Part shown: one piece after another, positions 40,040 to 52,701 of the stretch
How the letters are laid out: every line of letters starts with the position of its first letter
Position numbering within the stretch: position 1 is the first letter of the stretch
Assembly: GCF_000510725.1 (NCBI RefSeq)
Contig: NZ_AZNZ01000002.1
Location: forward strand, 310,001-374,000
Direction of reading: 5' to 3'
DNA: 64,000 bases
DNA from: Pseudoxanthomonas sp. J31
Lineage (GTDB): Bacteria; Pseudomonadota; Gammaproteobacteria; Xanthomonadales; Xanthomonadaceae
The notes under the pieces: generated by a model
Told to the model about the DNA's origin: nothing
Seen by the model: the letters and a program-made list of their open reading frames with translations, nothing else
Database searches by the model: none
Made by a program: the position numbers and the translations under genes

Positions 40040-40422
40040 TCCTGGTAGGACTTCTCCTCGACGTAGGCGGAGCCCAGCGCGAGGTTGATCTCCTTCTTCA
40101 CCCGCGCGCGCTCGTCGTTCTCGAAGTACACGCTGCGGGCCAGGCGCACGAACTCCTCGTCGAACTCCTGCGCACGTTCCTTGAGCCGGATCTCGTCCTC
40201 GATGTCCCACAGCCGCTCGTTGACCGCCTTCAGGCGGGCACGCAGCTGGGCGATGTCGCGGTTGGCCGCCGGATGCGCCATCCAGGTCTGCTCCAGCGCC
40301 GACAGCTCCTTGCGCACGTTGGCCAGCTTGGCCTCGTCGGTCATGCGCTCGGACTTGATCTGCAGGATCGCGATCTTGTCCAGCAGTTCGCCAAAGGACA
40401 CGGGGACGAGGATTTCGGACAT
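40015..40422 (-). CDS. DUF6165 family protein
   Basis: A 135-residue, mostly helical protein starting MSEILVPVSFGELLDKIAIL, highly charged with coiled-coil character (MTDEAKLANVRKELSALEQT; AVNERLWDIEDEIRLKERAQ). Relatives occur in lipopolysaccharide core loci of xanthomonads; no function is known to me. It is convergent with the fused synthase gene. Confidence 0.85.
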   Translation of the reverse strand: MSEILVPVSFGELLDKIAILQIKSERMTDEAKLANVRKELSALEQTWMAHPAANRDIAQLRARLKAVNERLWDIEDEIRLKERAQEFDEEFVRLARSVYFENDERARVKKEINLALGSAYVEEKSYQDYRTGATP

Positions 40423-40620
40423 GGGGAACAGCCAGGGGATTGGAAAGGCGCAAGTCTAGCGCCTGCGGCGAGACCGAGGCTGAAAGGCATTCCCCCGCAG
40501 CCTTCTCCGGCGGACCGGCAGCGCCCCTCCCGGGCGTGGAGCGGAGTCCGTCGGGGGCCTGCAGGGGCTTCGCCGGGCATGCCACGCTGAGCCCGGGGAT
40601 TCACTCGGCCTGCGGGCCCG

Positions 40621-40741
40621 CCCTTCGGGCGGCTTCGCCGTGCAAACCGCTGCGCGGTTTGTGACGAGGCGCTGCGCGCCTCGCGCCACCCGCTTCGCGG
40701 GTGGTCGAACCAAGGGGTTCGAACCAGGCCACCCCTCACCG
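40621..40741. repeat. tRNA-Ser-linked palindrome array, copy B
   Basis: Read on the minus strand from the tRNA outward, this copy gives a T-arm-like hairpin (CTGGTTCGAACCCCTT), GGTTCGACCACC, then palindromes with three-base loops: CCACCCGCGAAGCGGGTGG, CGAGGCGCGCAGCGCCTCG, AAACCGCGCAGCGGTTT and a GCCGCCCGAAGGGCGGGC type. The order matches copy A at 23486-23690. The flanking 40441-40620 is GC-rich with no gene or other clear signal. Confidence 0.6.
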
Positions 40742-40786
40742 GATGCAAATAAAAAGGCCCCGCGAGGGGGCCTTTTTATTTGCATC
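40742..40786 (-). terminator. bidirectional Rho-independent terminator after tRNA-Ser(CGA)
   Basis: A long palindrome GCAAATAAAAAGGCCCC / GGGGGCCTTTTTATTTGC with a short CGCGA-type loop has an A/T tract on both sides. It directly follows the tRNA 3' end. Confidence 0.85.
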
Positions 40787-40877
40787 TGGCGGAGAGGGGG
40801 GGATTCGAACCCCCGAGGCGCTATAAACGCCTGCCTGATTTCGAGTCAGGTACATTCAACCACTCTGCCACCTCTCC
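40787..40877 (-). tRNA. tRNA-Ser(CGA)
   Basis: The minus strand gives GGAGAGGTGGCAGAGTGG at the 5' end, an anticodon loop CTCGAAA (anticodon CGA), a long variable arm, the T loop GGTTCGAATCC and an encoded CCA. The pairing GGAGAGG with the 3' strand is complete. Confidence 0.95.
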
Positions 40878-40904
40878 GGTGGCCCGGCCGCAGCCGGGGC
40901 GGGA

Positions 40905-40933
40905 ATGATACGTGGCGCGGCGCGCGCGGACAA
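40905..40933 (-). promoter_or_regulatory. sigma70-type promoter of tRNA-Ser(CGA)
   Basis: On the minus strand TTGTCC (40933-40928) and TATCAT (40910-40905) are 17 bases apart, 28 bases before the tRNA 5' end. Confidence 0.6.
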
Positions 40934-41036
40934 GCCAAGCGTGCCGGCGGGCCGCCCCCGCAAGCAAACCTTGCCCGCGGCACGGCCGGCCCGGATGATT
41001 GCACGCTACTCCAGCGCAGCCTCGCCCCGGGCCTTC

Positions 41037-41741
41037 ATGATCGAATTCGGACACCTCACCCACCCCGGCCTGCGCCGGGCGCTGAACGAGGACACGTACT
41101 ACGGCGACAGCGAGCTGGGGCTGTGGCTGGTGGCCGATGGCATGGGCGGGCACGCCTGCGGCGAGGTCGCCAGCGCGCTGGCGCGCGAGGCGATCGTGCG
41201 CGAGGTGCGCCAGGGCACGCCGCTGGCACAGGCGCTGCGGGTGGCCGACGAGGAGATCATCCGTGCCTCGCGCCGCCGCAACGACGCCCTGCCCATGGGC
41301 ACCACGGCCGTGGTCCTGCGGGTCCAGGGCGAGCGCTTCGAGGTGGCCTGGATCGGCGACAGCCGCGCCTACCTGTGGCGCGACGGCCGCCTGGCCCAGC
41401 TCAGCCAGGACCACAGCTACGTGCAGGAACTGATCGCCCAAGGCAGCCTCACGCCCGAGGAGGCGCGCACCCACCCGCAGCGCAGCGCGGTCACCCAGGC
41501 CCTGGGCGTGACCGATCCGGCGCACCTGAAGGTGGCGACCATGTCCGGCGAACTGCGCCCGGGCATGCAGCTGCTGCTGTGCAGCGACGGGCTGACCGAG
41601 GAAGTGGACGACGCGCGTATCGCCGAGGTGCTGTCCTGGCAGGACTGCAGCGCGCAGGAATGCGTGGACATCCTGGTCGCGGCGGCGCTGGACGGCGGCG
41701 GTTCGGACAACGTCACCGCGGTGCTGGTGCGCTGCCACTGA
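41037..41741 (+). CDS. PP2C-family Ser/Thr protein phosphatase
   Basis: A 234-residue metal-dependent phosphatase with all family blocks: RALNEDTYYGD, LWLVADGMGGHACGEVAS, MGTTAVVLRV, WIGDSRAYLWRDGRLAQLSQ, LLLCSDGLTEEVDD and GGSDNVTAVLV. The metal-binding aspartates are all present. The start at 41037 (MIEFGHLTHPGLRRALNED) fits the family; an ATG at 40995 would add 14 residues. No partner kinase is nearby, so its target is open. Confidence 0.92.
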   Translation: MIEFGHLTHPGLRRALNEDTYYGDSELGLWLVADGMGGHACGEVASALAREAIVREVRQGTPLAQALRVADEEIIRASRRRNDALPMGTTAVVLRVQGERFEVAWIGDSRAYLWRDGRLAQLSQDHSYVQELIAQGSLTPEEARTHPQRSAVTQALGVTDPAHLKVATMSGELRPGMQLLLCSDGLTEEVDDARIAEVLSWQDCSAQECVDILVAAALDGGGSDNVTAVLVRCH

Positions 41742-41750
41742 GGCACCGGC

Positions 41751-42494
41751 TCAGGCCGGTTGCAGCTCGGCTTCCGGTTCCGGCAGCGGCTCGTACTGGT
41801 CCCAAAGCGCGCGCCCGGCCTTCTTGCGCAGGTGTGCCAGGCGGCGCGCATGCGCTTCCAGCTCCTCCGGCGCGGCCGCGATGCGCGGGCGCTCGCCGGC
41901 CACCGGGGCGAAGCTGACCGTGGCCACCGCCGGGCCGGTGGACGGCGCCTCGACCTCGGCGAAGCCGATCTCCTCCTGGCCGGAGGTCAGGGCGATGTAG
42001 ACGTCGGCCAGGATCTGCGCGTCCAGCAGCGCGCCGTGCAGCTGGCGGTGCGAGTTGTCCACGCCCAGGCGCTTGCACAGCGCGTCCAGCGAATTGCGCT
42101 GGCCGGGGAAGCGCTCGCGCGCCAGCAGCAGGGTGTCGACCACGGTGCAGCGGTCGGCGATGCGGCCGTAGTGCTCGCCGCAACGCGACAGCTCGTAGTC
42201 GAGGAAGCCGAGGTCGAACGCGGCGTTGTGGATGATCAGCTCGGCGCCGTCGATGTATTCGAGGAATTCGTCGACGATCTCCTCGAACGACGGCTTGTCG
42301 GCCAGGAACTCCAGGGTCAGGCCGGTGACTTCCTGGGCGCCGGCCTCGAACTCGCAGTCGGGCTTGAGGTAGCGGTGGAAGTTGCGCCCGCTCGGGCGCC
42401 GCTCCAGCAGCTCCACGCAGCCGATCTCGACCACGCGGTTGCCCTTCTTCCACTCCAGGCCGGTGGTTTCGGTATCGAGGATGATCTGGCGCAT
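41751..42494 (-). CDS. dnaQ: DNA polymerase III epsilon subunit
   Basis: A 247-residue proofreading 3'-5' exonuclease. Exo I is IILDTETTGLEW with Asp7 and Glu9; Exo II is AELIIHNAAFDLGFLDYEL; Exo III carries LGVDNSHRQLHGALLDAQIL with the catalytic His and Asp. The C-terminus binds the alpha subunit. It follows rnhA by 10 bp, but in the same direction here, whereas E. coli has these two divergent. Confidence 0.95.
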   Translation of the reverse strand: MRQIILDTETTGLEWKKGNRVVEIGCVELLERRPSGRNFHRYLKPDCEFEAGAQEVTGLTLEFLADKPSFEEIVDEFLEYIDGAELIIHNAAFDLGFLDYELSRCGEHYGRIADRCTVVDTLLLARERFPGQRNSLDALCKRLGVDNSHRQLHGALLDAQILADVYIALTSGQEEIGFAEVEAPSTGPAVATVSFAPVAGERPRIAAAPEELEAHARRLAHLRKKAGRALWDQYEPLPEPEAELQPA

Positions 42495-42504
42495 CGGCGC
42501 AAGT

Positions 42505-42951
42505 TTACCGCGCCGCGGCCCGGGCCTGCTGGGACGCAGCGCGGGCGATCGCGTCCACGCGCTCGTTGTCCGGGTCGCCGTTGTGGCCCTTGACCCAGCG
42601 CCACTCGATGCTGTGGCGCTGGCAGGCCGCGTGCAGGCGCTCCCACAGGTCGCGGTTCTTGACCGGGTCGCCGCCGGCGGTCTTCCAGCCGCGGCGCACC
42701 CAGCCGGGCATCCATTCGGTGATGCCCTGGCGCACGTACTGCGAGTCGGTGAACAGTACCACCTCGCAGGGCTCGGTCAGCGCCTCCAGGGCGCTGATGG
42801 CAGCCATCAGCTCCATGCGGTTGTTGGTGGTGACCGGCTCGCCGCCGGACAGCTCGCGTTCGTGGGCCTTGTAGCGCAGCAGCGCGCCCCAGCCGCCCGG
42901 CCCGGGGTTGCCGGAGCAGGCGCCATCGGTGTGGATCTCGATCTTCTTCAT
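42505..42951 (-). CDS. rnhA: ribonuclease HI
   Basis: A 148-residue enzyme cutting RNA in RNA-DNA hybrids. Catalytic residues are in [17 protein letters not shown] (Asp9), [10 protein letters not shown] (Glu), LFTDSQYV (Asp) and the C-terminal [10 protein letters not shown] (Asp), with WVKGHNG as the His loop. The start at 42951 gives the normal [10 protein letters not shown]. Confidence 0.96.
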   Translation of the reverse strand: MKKIEIHTDGACSGNPGPGGWGALLRYKAHERELSGGEPVTTNNRMELMAAISALEALTEPCEVVLFTDSQYVRQGITEWMPGWVRRGWKTAGGDPVKNRDLWERLHAACQRHSIEWRWVKGHNGDPDNERVDAIARAASQQARAAAR

Positions 42952-42964
42952 CAGGTTTCCGTGT

Positions 42965-43624
42965 TCAGGCCGCCGGCGCGGCCCCGGGTCGCCGCCAGCC
43001 TGCCGGCACCGGTCCCACCGGCGCGAGCGCGCGCTTTTCGAACTCCAGCACGCACCCGGCGCGCAACGATGCCGCGCCCCCGCCGGGATTGCCAGCACTT
43101 TCGCGCGGACGCCAGCGCGGCCCGACGCAGCGCGGCGGCGCCACCGCCACCAGGCCGAGGGCGTGCAGGCGCTGGATCCAGGCGCCCAGCGGGCGCGCCG
43201 CGACCCCGGCCAGGCCGGCACGCAGGCGGTACGGGCTGTACGGGTTGAAGGTGCAAAGCCACAGCCGGCCGCCGTCCAGCAGCACCCGCTCGCACTCCTC
43301 CAGCAGGGTCTGCAGTCCCCGCGACGGGGCGTGCTGCACCACCACGTGGGCGATGCAGCCGCTGGCCACCGGCAGGGGCAGGTCGCAGCGCACGCTGCCC
43401 TGGTAGCCGCCGGCGCCGCCGCCATGGTGCAGCAGCAGGCCCCGTGCGGGCGGCGGGACCCAGTCCTCCGGGGCCTCCGGGCACAGCCACAGCCACGGCT
43501 GCACCGGCCGTTCAGCCAGGCGCCGCAGCACCCATTGGCGCTCCGCCGCCAGCAGGATCCGGCCCTGCGGGGCGCTGAACCAGGCCGGGGCACCGGGTTG
43601 ACGGCGGGTGGCGGGCGCAGGCAT
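42965..43624 (-). CDS. methyltransferase-like protein in the yafS position
   Basis: A 219-residue protein between rnhA and gloB, the place of yafS in E. coli. It resembles Methyltransf_11 proteins in its C-terminal half: [28 protein letters not shown] region. The SAM-binding motif I (normally GxGxG) is not evident; the matching place reads [20 protein letters not shown]. Activity may therefore be lost or the fold may be degenerate. Its ATG is only 12 bases from the divergent gloB ATG. Confidence 0.75.
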   Translation of the reverse strand: MPAPATRRQPGAPAWFSAPQGRILLAAERQWVLRRLAERPVQPWLWLCPEAPEDWVPPPARGLLLHHGGGAGGYQGSVRCDLPLPVASGCIAHVVVQHAPSRGLQTLLEECERVLLDGGRLWLCTFNPYSPYRLRAGLAGVAARPLGAWIQRLHALGLVAVAPPRCVGPRWRPRESAGNPGGGAASLRAGCVLEFEKRALAPVGPVPAGWRRPGAAPAA

Positions 43625-43636
43625 GGTCCCGATTCT

Positions 43637-44395
43637 ATGCGACCGACCCCGCTGCCGGCATTGCAGGACAACTATGTCTGGGCCATGGGTGCAGGCAGGG
43701 CGCTGGTGGTGGACCCCGGGTCCGCCGAGCCGGTGCTGGCCGCCGCCGGGCGCGGGATGGTGCCCGCCGCGATCCTGCTGACCCACCACCACGCCGACCA
43801 CTGCGCCGGGGTGCCGGAGCTGCTCGAGCGCTGGCCGGGATTGCCGGTGGTCGCGCCGGAGGACCCGCGCATCCCGCACGCCACCGAGCGCGCCACCGAC
43901 GGCGCGCGGCTGCAGCTGGCCGGGCGCGAGATCCGGGTGATCGCCGTGCCGGGGCATACCCGCAGCCATGTGGCCTATCTGGTCGAAGGCGTGCTGTTCT
44001 GCGGCGATACCCTGTTCAGCCTGGGCTGTGGGCGCCTGTTCGAGGGCGATGCCGAGCAGATGCATGACTCCCTGCAGCGCCTGGCCGCCCTGCCCGACCA
44101 GACCCTGGTGTGCTGCGGGCATGAATACACCCTGGCCAATGCCGCCTTCGCCCTGGCGGTGGAGCCGGGCAATCCGGCCCTGGTCCGGCGCCACGCCGAG
44201 GCCCGCGCCCAGCGCGAGGCCGGCCAGCCCACCGTGCCGGTCACCCTGGCCACCGAGCGCGACACCAACCCGTTCCTGCGCTGCGCCGAACCGGCCGTGC
44301 GCGAGGCGGCGGCGCACCGCCTGGGCCATGCCCCGCGCAGCGACGCGGAGTGTTTCGGCGCCCTGCGCGCCTGGAAGGACGGGTTCGGCGCATGA
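43637..44395 (+). CDS. gloB: hydroxyacylglutathione hydrolase (glyoxalase II)
   Basis: A 252-residue metallohydrolase that splits S-lactoylglutathione. The binuclear metal motif is [12 protein letters not shown] (residues 48-59), with further ligands in [28 protein letters not shown] and [14 protein letters not shown]. The C-terminal substrate domain includes NPFLRC. The stop overlaps the mltD start by four bases, so the pair is coupled. Confidence 0.95.
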   Translation: MRPTPLPALQDNYVWAMGAGRALVVDPGSAEPVLAAAGRGMVPAAILLTHHHADHCAGVPELLERWPGLPVVAPEDPRIPHATERATDGARLQLAGREIRVIAVPGHTRSHVAYLVEGVLFCGDTLFSLGCGRLFEGDAEQMHDSLQRLAALPDQTLVCCGHEYTLANAAFALAVEPGNPALVRRHAEARAQREAGQPTVPVTLATERDTNPFLRCAEPAVREAAAHRLGHAPRSDAECFGALRAWKDGFGA

Positions 44396-45546
44396 GGCGC
44401 GCCTGGCCCGCCGTGCTGGTGGCGTGCTCCTGTGCGGCCTTCGCCCAGGAGCCCCGCCCCGACCCGGCGGCCACCGAGCCACCCGCGCCGGCCAGCGAGC
44501 CGGCGGCGCCGGATGCGGACGCGCCGGCCGCTGACGCCTCCCCCGAGCTGCCGGAGGGCATGCGCAGCGGGCGCGAGATCTACCAGGCGTTCCTGGATGG
44601 CCTGGCCGAGCCTGGCTGCGACGCGGGCGCGACCCGCTACGAGCAACACTTCCGCCATGCGCCGGCGCGCCTGGCCGATCCGGACAGCGACGCCCTGCCC
44701 CTGTTCGGCCACGTGGTCGACGCCCTGCGCGCGGCGCACCTGCCGACCGAATACGCCCTGATTCCGTTCGTGGAAAGCGGTTACGCCCCCGGCGCGCGCA
44801 ACGGCGGCGGCCCGGCGGGGCTGTGGCAGTTCGTCACCCATACCGCGCGCCACCACGGGGTGCCGGTCACCAAGCATTACGACGGCCGCCTGTCGCCGGC
44901 CGAGTCCACCCGCGCAGCGGTGCAGTACCTGCGCAAGCTCAACGGCATGCTCGGCGGCAACTGGCGCCTGACCGCGATGGCCTACAACGCCGGCGAGTCG
45001 CGCGTGCTGCGGGCGCTGCGCCATAGCGGCGAGCAGGCGCTGGAGGCCACGCCAGGCTCGCTGCAGGGCCTGTCCGGCGTCACCTATGCCTATGTCGACA
45101 AGCTCCACGCCCTGGCCTGCGTGCTGACCCGCGCCGGCGAGGAAGCGGAATGGATGGCGCGGCTGGACCGTCCGGTGCTGCACCTGGAGGCGCGCCCGCT
45201 GGAAGGCGCCGGCGGACTGGAGGCCTGGGCCCTGGGCAACGGCCAGGATCCAACGGTGCTGCGCCGCCTCAACCCTGCCCTGGGCCAGCGCTGGACCAGC
45301 CCGCCGCTGGCCCTGGTGCAGGCCATCGCACCGCCGGCGCCGGTGGCGCTGGCGCCGGTGCGTGCCACCGCGGAGGTGGAGGAAGCACCCGCGGTGGCGA
45401 CCACCCGGGTGCACACCGTGCGCCGCGGCGAGTCGGCCTGGGTGATCGCCAGGCGCTATGGCGTGGCCGTGCGCCAGCTGCTGGAACTCAACAACCTCAA
45501 CGCCAACAGCGTGCTGCGGCCGGGGATGCAGTTGCGCGTGGAGTGA
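44392..45546 (+). CDS. mltD: membrane-bound lytic murein transglycosylase D with LysM
   Basis: A 384-residue exported enzyme cutting peptidoglycan glycan strands. A signal peptide (AWPAVLVACSCAAFAQE) comes first, with a Cys near its end that may be lipidated although the lipobox is weak. A Pro/Ala-rich spacer to residue 70 follows. The SLT domain has the catalytic Glu in LIPFVESGYAPGARN, then GPAGLWQFVTHTAR and LTAMAYNAGESRVLRAL. One C-terminal LysM repeat (HTVRRGESAWVIARRYGVAV) binds peptidoglycan. Confidence 0.92.
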   Translation: MRRAWPAVLVACSCAAFAQEPRPDPAATEPPAPASEPAAPDADAPAADASPELPEGMRSGREIYQAFLDGLAEPGCDAGATRYEQHFRHAPARLADPDSDALPLFGHVVDALRAAHLPTEYALIPFVESGYAPGARNGGGPAGLWQFVTHTARHHGVPVTKHYDGRLSPAESTRAAVQYLRKLNGMLGGNWRLTAMAYNAGESRVLRALRHSGEQALEATPGSLQGLSGVTYAYVDKLHALACVLTRAGEEAEWMARLDRPVLHLEARPLEGAGGLEAWALGNGQDPTVLRRLNPALGQRWTSPPLALVQAIAPPAPVALAPVRATAEVEEAPAVATTRVHTVRRGESAWVIARRYGVAVRQLLELNNLNANSVLRPGMQLRVE

Positions 45547-45573
45547 GTGGGCCGGGCCACCCATCAAACAAAC

Positions 45574-45611
45574 AAAAAAAAGGGGGCGCCAGGAGGCGCC
45601 CCCGTTCTTTT
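45574..45611. terminator. bidirectional terminator between mltD and ppiD
   Basis: GGGGGCGCC and GGCGCCCCC pair around AGGA. An A-rich run lies before the stem and GTTCTTTT after it, so both convergent genes are served. Confidence 0.8.
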
Positions 45612-45631
45612 GGCCCCAATCGCCGCTCCCG

Positions 45632-47596
45632 TCAAAGCTGGGTTTCGTCGATGCGGACCTTGAACTGGCTGCGGATGCGGCGGATGTAGTCCTCGGCCGC
45701 GGCGGCGCCGTCGATCTGGGCGAACTGCTGGCGCAGCAGGGCGCGCTGCTCCTGCGGCAGTTCCTCCGGCTTGCCCGGATGCACGGCATTGACCGCGAAC
45801 ACCGCCTGGCGGCCATCCGGCAGGGCGAAGCGGCCGAACGCGGCCTTGCCCTCTTCCGGCGCGGCCACGGCGAAGATGGCGCGGTTGGCCTCGCGCGAAG
45901 GCACCGGCGCGCCACGCGGCAGGCCAGGCAGCGGCATGACGCCGTCCTCGGCAGTGGCCAGCGCGGCCAGCGCCTCGCCCTTGCGCAGGCGCTCCAGCGC
46001 GGCCTCGGCGGCGGCCACCGCGGCCTTGTTGCGGCGGTCGGCACGCACCGCGGCCTCGACCTGCCCACGCACCTCGGCCAGCGGCATGGCCTCGGCCGGC
46101 TCGTGCTCCACCACCCGGATCAGGACGCTGTGCTGCGGACCGATCTGGATCGGGTCGCTGGCGGTGCCGTCCTCGATCAGGGCCTCGGAGAACGCGGCAC
46201 GCTTGACCTCGGGCGCCGCGGCGATGCCGACCGTGTCGTCGCGGCTGAACGGACCGAGCTTGCGCACTTCCAGCTTCAGCTCGCGCGCGGCCGGTTCCAG
46301 CGAGGACGGGTTCTCGTAGGCCAGGTCGGTCAGGCGGCCAACCAGTTCGCTGAAGGCGCGCTCGCGCTCGGCCTGCGCCAGCTCGCGCGCCAGCTCGTCG
46401 CGCACTTCCTCGAACGGGCGCGCGGCGCCTTCCTTGACCTCGCGCAGCTGCAGCACGTGCCAGCCGAAGTCGGTCTTCACCGGGCCGCGCACCTCGCCAG
46501 CCTGCATCGCGAACAGCGCTTCCTCGAACGGCGCCACCATGGTGCCGCGCTCGACCCAGCCCAGGTCGCCGCCGGCATCGCGCGAACCCGGGTCCTCGGA
46601 ATGCTCGCGCGCCAGCGCGGCGAAATCGGCACCCGGCGCGGCGGCCTGCCTGGCCAGCTCGGCGGCCTTGCGCTCGGCCGCGGCGGCGTCGCCACCCTCC
46701 GGCACGCGCACCAGGATGTGCGAGGCCAGGCGGCGCTCCGGCTCGCCGAAGCGCAGCTTCTCTTCCTCGTAGCGCTGGCGCAGGGTGGCCTCGTCGGCCG
46801 GCGCCGGCTCCGGCACCTGCTGCGCGGTCACTTCCACGTACTCGATGCCCACCCGTTCCGGGCGCATGAAGTCGGCGGTGTGCGCCTCGTACCAGGCCTT
46901 GGCGTCGTCGTCGGTCACCGCTGCGGTGTCCTCCGGCGCCGGCGGCAGCACCACCAGTTCGACGTCGCGGGTCTCGCCGGACAGGCGCAGCAGGCGGTCC
47001 AGCTCGGCGTCGGTGACGAAGGCCGAGTTGCCCACCGCCATCGGCACCAGCGACTGCCGCAGCGACTGCCGCACCAGCTCGTCGAACTGGCTCGGGGTGC
47101 GCGGCGGGTACTGCGAGGACAGCGCCATGCGGTAGGCGTCCATGTTGAACTTGCCGTCCACCTGGAATGCCGGGATCGAGGCGATGTATTCGCGCACCGC
47201 GGCGTCGGAGACGACCACGCCCTCGCGGCCGGCGGCCAGCAGCAGCGCCTTCTCGTCGATCAGCTCGTCCAGCACGCGGCGCTTGTTCTCGATGCTCTCG
47301 AACTGGCGCGGGTCGAACGCCTCGCCCTGTTGCTGGCGGGCCAGCATCCGGGCCTGCTCGAAGCGCTGGCGGAACTCCTCGCCGCTGACCTCCTGGTGCT
47401 CCCACAGCAGCGAGACCGGCCAGAAGCCGGGCGCGCCCTTCCACCACGACGGCGGCGCCTTGACCTGGGCCACGTTGTTGGCGCCCATGCCACCGAGGTA
47501 GCTCTGGTCGACGACGAAGAGGAACGGAATCATCAGCAGGGCGATGATGACCGTGGCAACCCAGCCCGATGACCGATCGCGGAGTTTCTGCAGCAT
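45632..47596 (-). CDS. ppiD: periplasmic folding chaperone PpiD
   Basis: A 654-residue SurA-N/PpiC protein anchored by one N-terminal helix (WVATVIIALLMIPFLFVVDQ). A SurA-like chaperone region follows (DELIDEKALLLAAGREGVVV). One PpiC domain lies near residues 270-365: ASHILVRVPEGG, GGDLGWVERGTMVAPFEEAL and FGWHVLQLREV. A long helical C-terminal part completes the protein. It assists outer-membrane protein folding at the Sec exit. The start MLQKLRDRSSGWVATVI at 47596 is right for an N-terminal anchor; a much longer frame would read through tRNA-Asp. Confidence 0.93.
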   Translation of the reverse strand: MLQKLRDRSSGWVATVIIALLMIPFLFVVDQSYLGGMGANNVAQVKAPPSWWKGAPGFWPVSLLWEHQEVSGEEFRQRFEQARMLARQQQGEAFDPRQFESIENKRRVLDELIDEKALLLAAGREGVVVSDAAVREYIASIPAFQVDGKFNMDAYRMALSSQYPPRTPSQFDELVRQSLRQSLVPMAVGNSAFVTDAELDRLLRLSGETRDVELVVLPPAPEDTAAVTDDDAKAWYEAHTADFMRPERVGIEYVEVTAQQVPEPAPADEATLRQRYEEEKLRFGEPERRLASHILVRVPEGGDAAAAERKAAELARQAAAPGADFAALAREHSEDPGSRDAGGDLGWVERGTMVAPFEEALFAMQAGEVRGPVKTDFGWHVLQLREVKEGAARPFEEVRDELARELAQAERERAFSELVGRLTDLAYENPSSLEPAARELKLEVRKLGPFSRDDTVGIAAAPEVKRAAFSEALIEDGTASDPIQIGPQHSVLIRVVEHEPAEAMPLAEVRGQVEAAVRADRRNKAAVAAAEAALERLRKGEALAALATAEDGVMPLPGLPRGAPVPSREANRAIFAVAAPEEGKAAFGRFALPDGRQAVFAVNAVHPGKPEELPQEQRALLRQQFAQIDGAAAAEDYIRRIRSQFKVRIDETQL

Positions 47597-47831
47597 TGTT
47601 AGCCCGGTGTAGGTAAGCGGCGAATGTAAGCCGCGCAGTGTAACCCGGGCCGGCGCCGCGCGGACTGCCCGCCGGCTCCCCCGCAACCAGGCTTTTTGCG
47701 CTCCCCGGCCGGCGCGTTTCCGGGCATGGCCGTGTGGCGCACGCCCGGTCCGGCGCCTGCGCGGGAAGCCTGCCGTGGAGCAGGCAAGGCCGCTACGCAT
47801 GCGCATTTGCCGCGCGAGGCGCGGACAAAAA

Positions 47832-47859
47832 GAAAGCCCCCGGTTTCCCGGGGGCTTTC
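47832..47859 (-). terminator. terminator after tRNA-Asp
   Basis: GAAAGCCCCCGG and CCGGGGGCTTTC pair around TTTC; TTTTTG follows on the minus strand. Confidence 0.7.
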
Positions 47860-47867
47860 CAGATAAG

Positions 47868-47944
47868 TGGCGGAGTGGACGGGACTCGAACCCGCGACCT
47901 CCGGCGTGACAGGCCAGCATTCTAACCGACTGAACTACCACTCC
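47868..47944 (-). tRNA. tRNA-Asp(GTC)
   Basis: The minus strand starts GGAGTGGTAGTTCAGTCGGT, has the anticodon loop CTGTCAC (GTC), the T loop GGTTCGAGTCC and an encoded CCA. The acceptor GGAGTGG pairs with CCACTCC. Confidence 0.96.
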
Positions 47945-48020
47945 GCGCTGAGACAGCCATTGTAAGACAAGTTTTCAGGCTTGAGAAGACCGTCTTACAA
48001 ATTTTTTTGCATTCCGAAGC

Positions 48021-48095
48021 TGGTGGGTGCTGAGGGTTTCGAACCCCCGACCCTCGCCTTGTAAGGGCGACGCTCTACCGCTGAGCTAAGCACCC
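48021..48095 (-). tRNA. tRNA-Val(TAC)
   Basis: The minus strand starts GGGTGCTTAGCTCAGC, has the anticodon loop CTTACAA (TAC), the T loop GGTTCGAAACC and an encoded CCA. The acceptor GGGTGCT pairs with AGCACCC. Confidence 0.96.
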
Positions 48096-48128
48096 GGGTC
48101 AGGCAAGCCCGCTTCGGAAGCGGGCCGG

Positions 48129-48401
48129 TTAGTTTACAGCGTCCTTCAGCGCCTTGCCAGCCTTGAACGCCGGATTCTTCGAGGCCTTGATCTTGATGGT
48201 CTCGCCGGTCTTCGGGTTGCGACCGGTGCGGGCAGCGCGCTTGCGCACCTGGAAGGTGCCGAAGCCGACCAGGGTGACGGCGTCGCCCTTCTTCAGCGCC
48301 TTGGTGACCGAGTTGATCACCGCGTCGACCGCGCGCGCGGCCTCGGCCTTGGTGATTTCGGCTTCGCTGGCGACGGCGTCGATCAGATCGGTTTTGTTCA
48401 T
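48129..48401 (-). CDS. hup: HU-family DNA-binding protein
   Basis: A 90-residue histone-like protein starting [20 protein letters not shown]. The DNA-binding arm motif [20 protein letters not shown] is the HU signature. It packages DNA as a dimer. It lies downstream of lon, matching lon-hupB order in gammaproteobacteria. Confidence 0.96.
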   Translation of the reverse strand: MNKTDLIDAVASEAEITKAEAARAVDAVINSVTKALKKGDAVTLVGFGTFQVRKRAARTGRNPKTGETIKIKASKNPAFKAGKALKDAVN

Positions 48402-48560
48402 TCGTATTTACTCCCTGTGCGGTCTTGCCGCGAGATGTGTGACCGGGTCGCGTCCGTGGAGCGTGCCGGCAGGTCTGGTTCCGCGGACTGGGCGTGGCCA
48501 GTGCGGGTGCGCCCGTTATACAGGGCGCCCCCAAGGGCCGCAAGCCGGAAATGCAGCACT

Positions 48561-48581
48561 GGCGGGCTTTTCATGCCCGCC
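48561..48581 (-). terminator. hairpin after lon
   Basis: GGCGGGC (48561-48567) and GCCCGCC (48575-48581) pair with a seven-base loop in the lon-hup gap. There is no T tract on the minus strand, so it is a weak terminator at most. Confidence 0.3.
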
Positions 48582-48615
48582 TGTCGGATTCGCGCGGCGC
48601 GCGGCCGCGGACTTT

Positions 48616-51087
<2,472 letters not shown>

Positions 51088-51202
51088 GGAAGCTCCGGGA
51101 AACATTGGCGGCGGCCGGCGGGCCGCCTGCCCCCGTTATGGGGGCAGGCCGGAAGCGATGCAAGATGCACGCAAGATCGCCTTCCGGATCAAGCACTTGG
51201 GA

Positions 51203-51233
51203 AAACAAAGCCCCCGCCACGGGGTGGCGGGGG
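51203..51233 (-). terminator. Rho-independent terminator between clpX and lon
   Basis: CCCCCGCCA (51211-51219) and TGGCGGGGG (51225-51233) pair around five bases; the minus strand goes on with CTTTGTTTTC. Confidence 0.75.
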
Positions 51234-51264
51234 CCGGGTTGCCGCGGGCGCTGGAGGCCGGCCG

Positions 51265-52554
<1,290 letters not shown>

Positions 52555-52701
52555 GCTTGTGCTTTTCCAGTATTGCGTCCCGCCGGGGCGGGTTGGGGGC
52601 GAGAATAGCACAGGGCCGGAACCGCGCCAGAAGCGCGCCGGACCTGGGGTCTCGGGGGGAGCCCGGGGGCGTCGGGGGACGCGCCCGGGGCCCGGGGCCG
52701 G

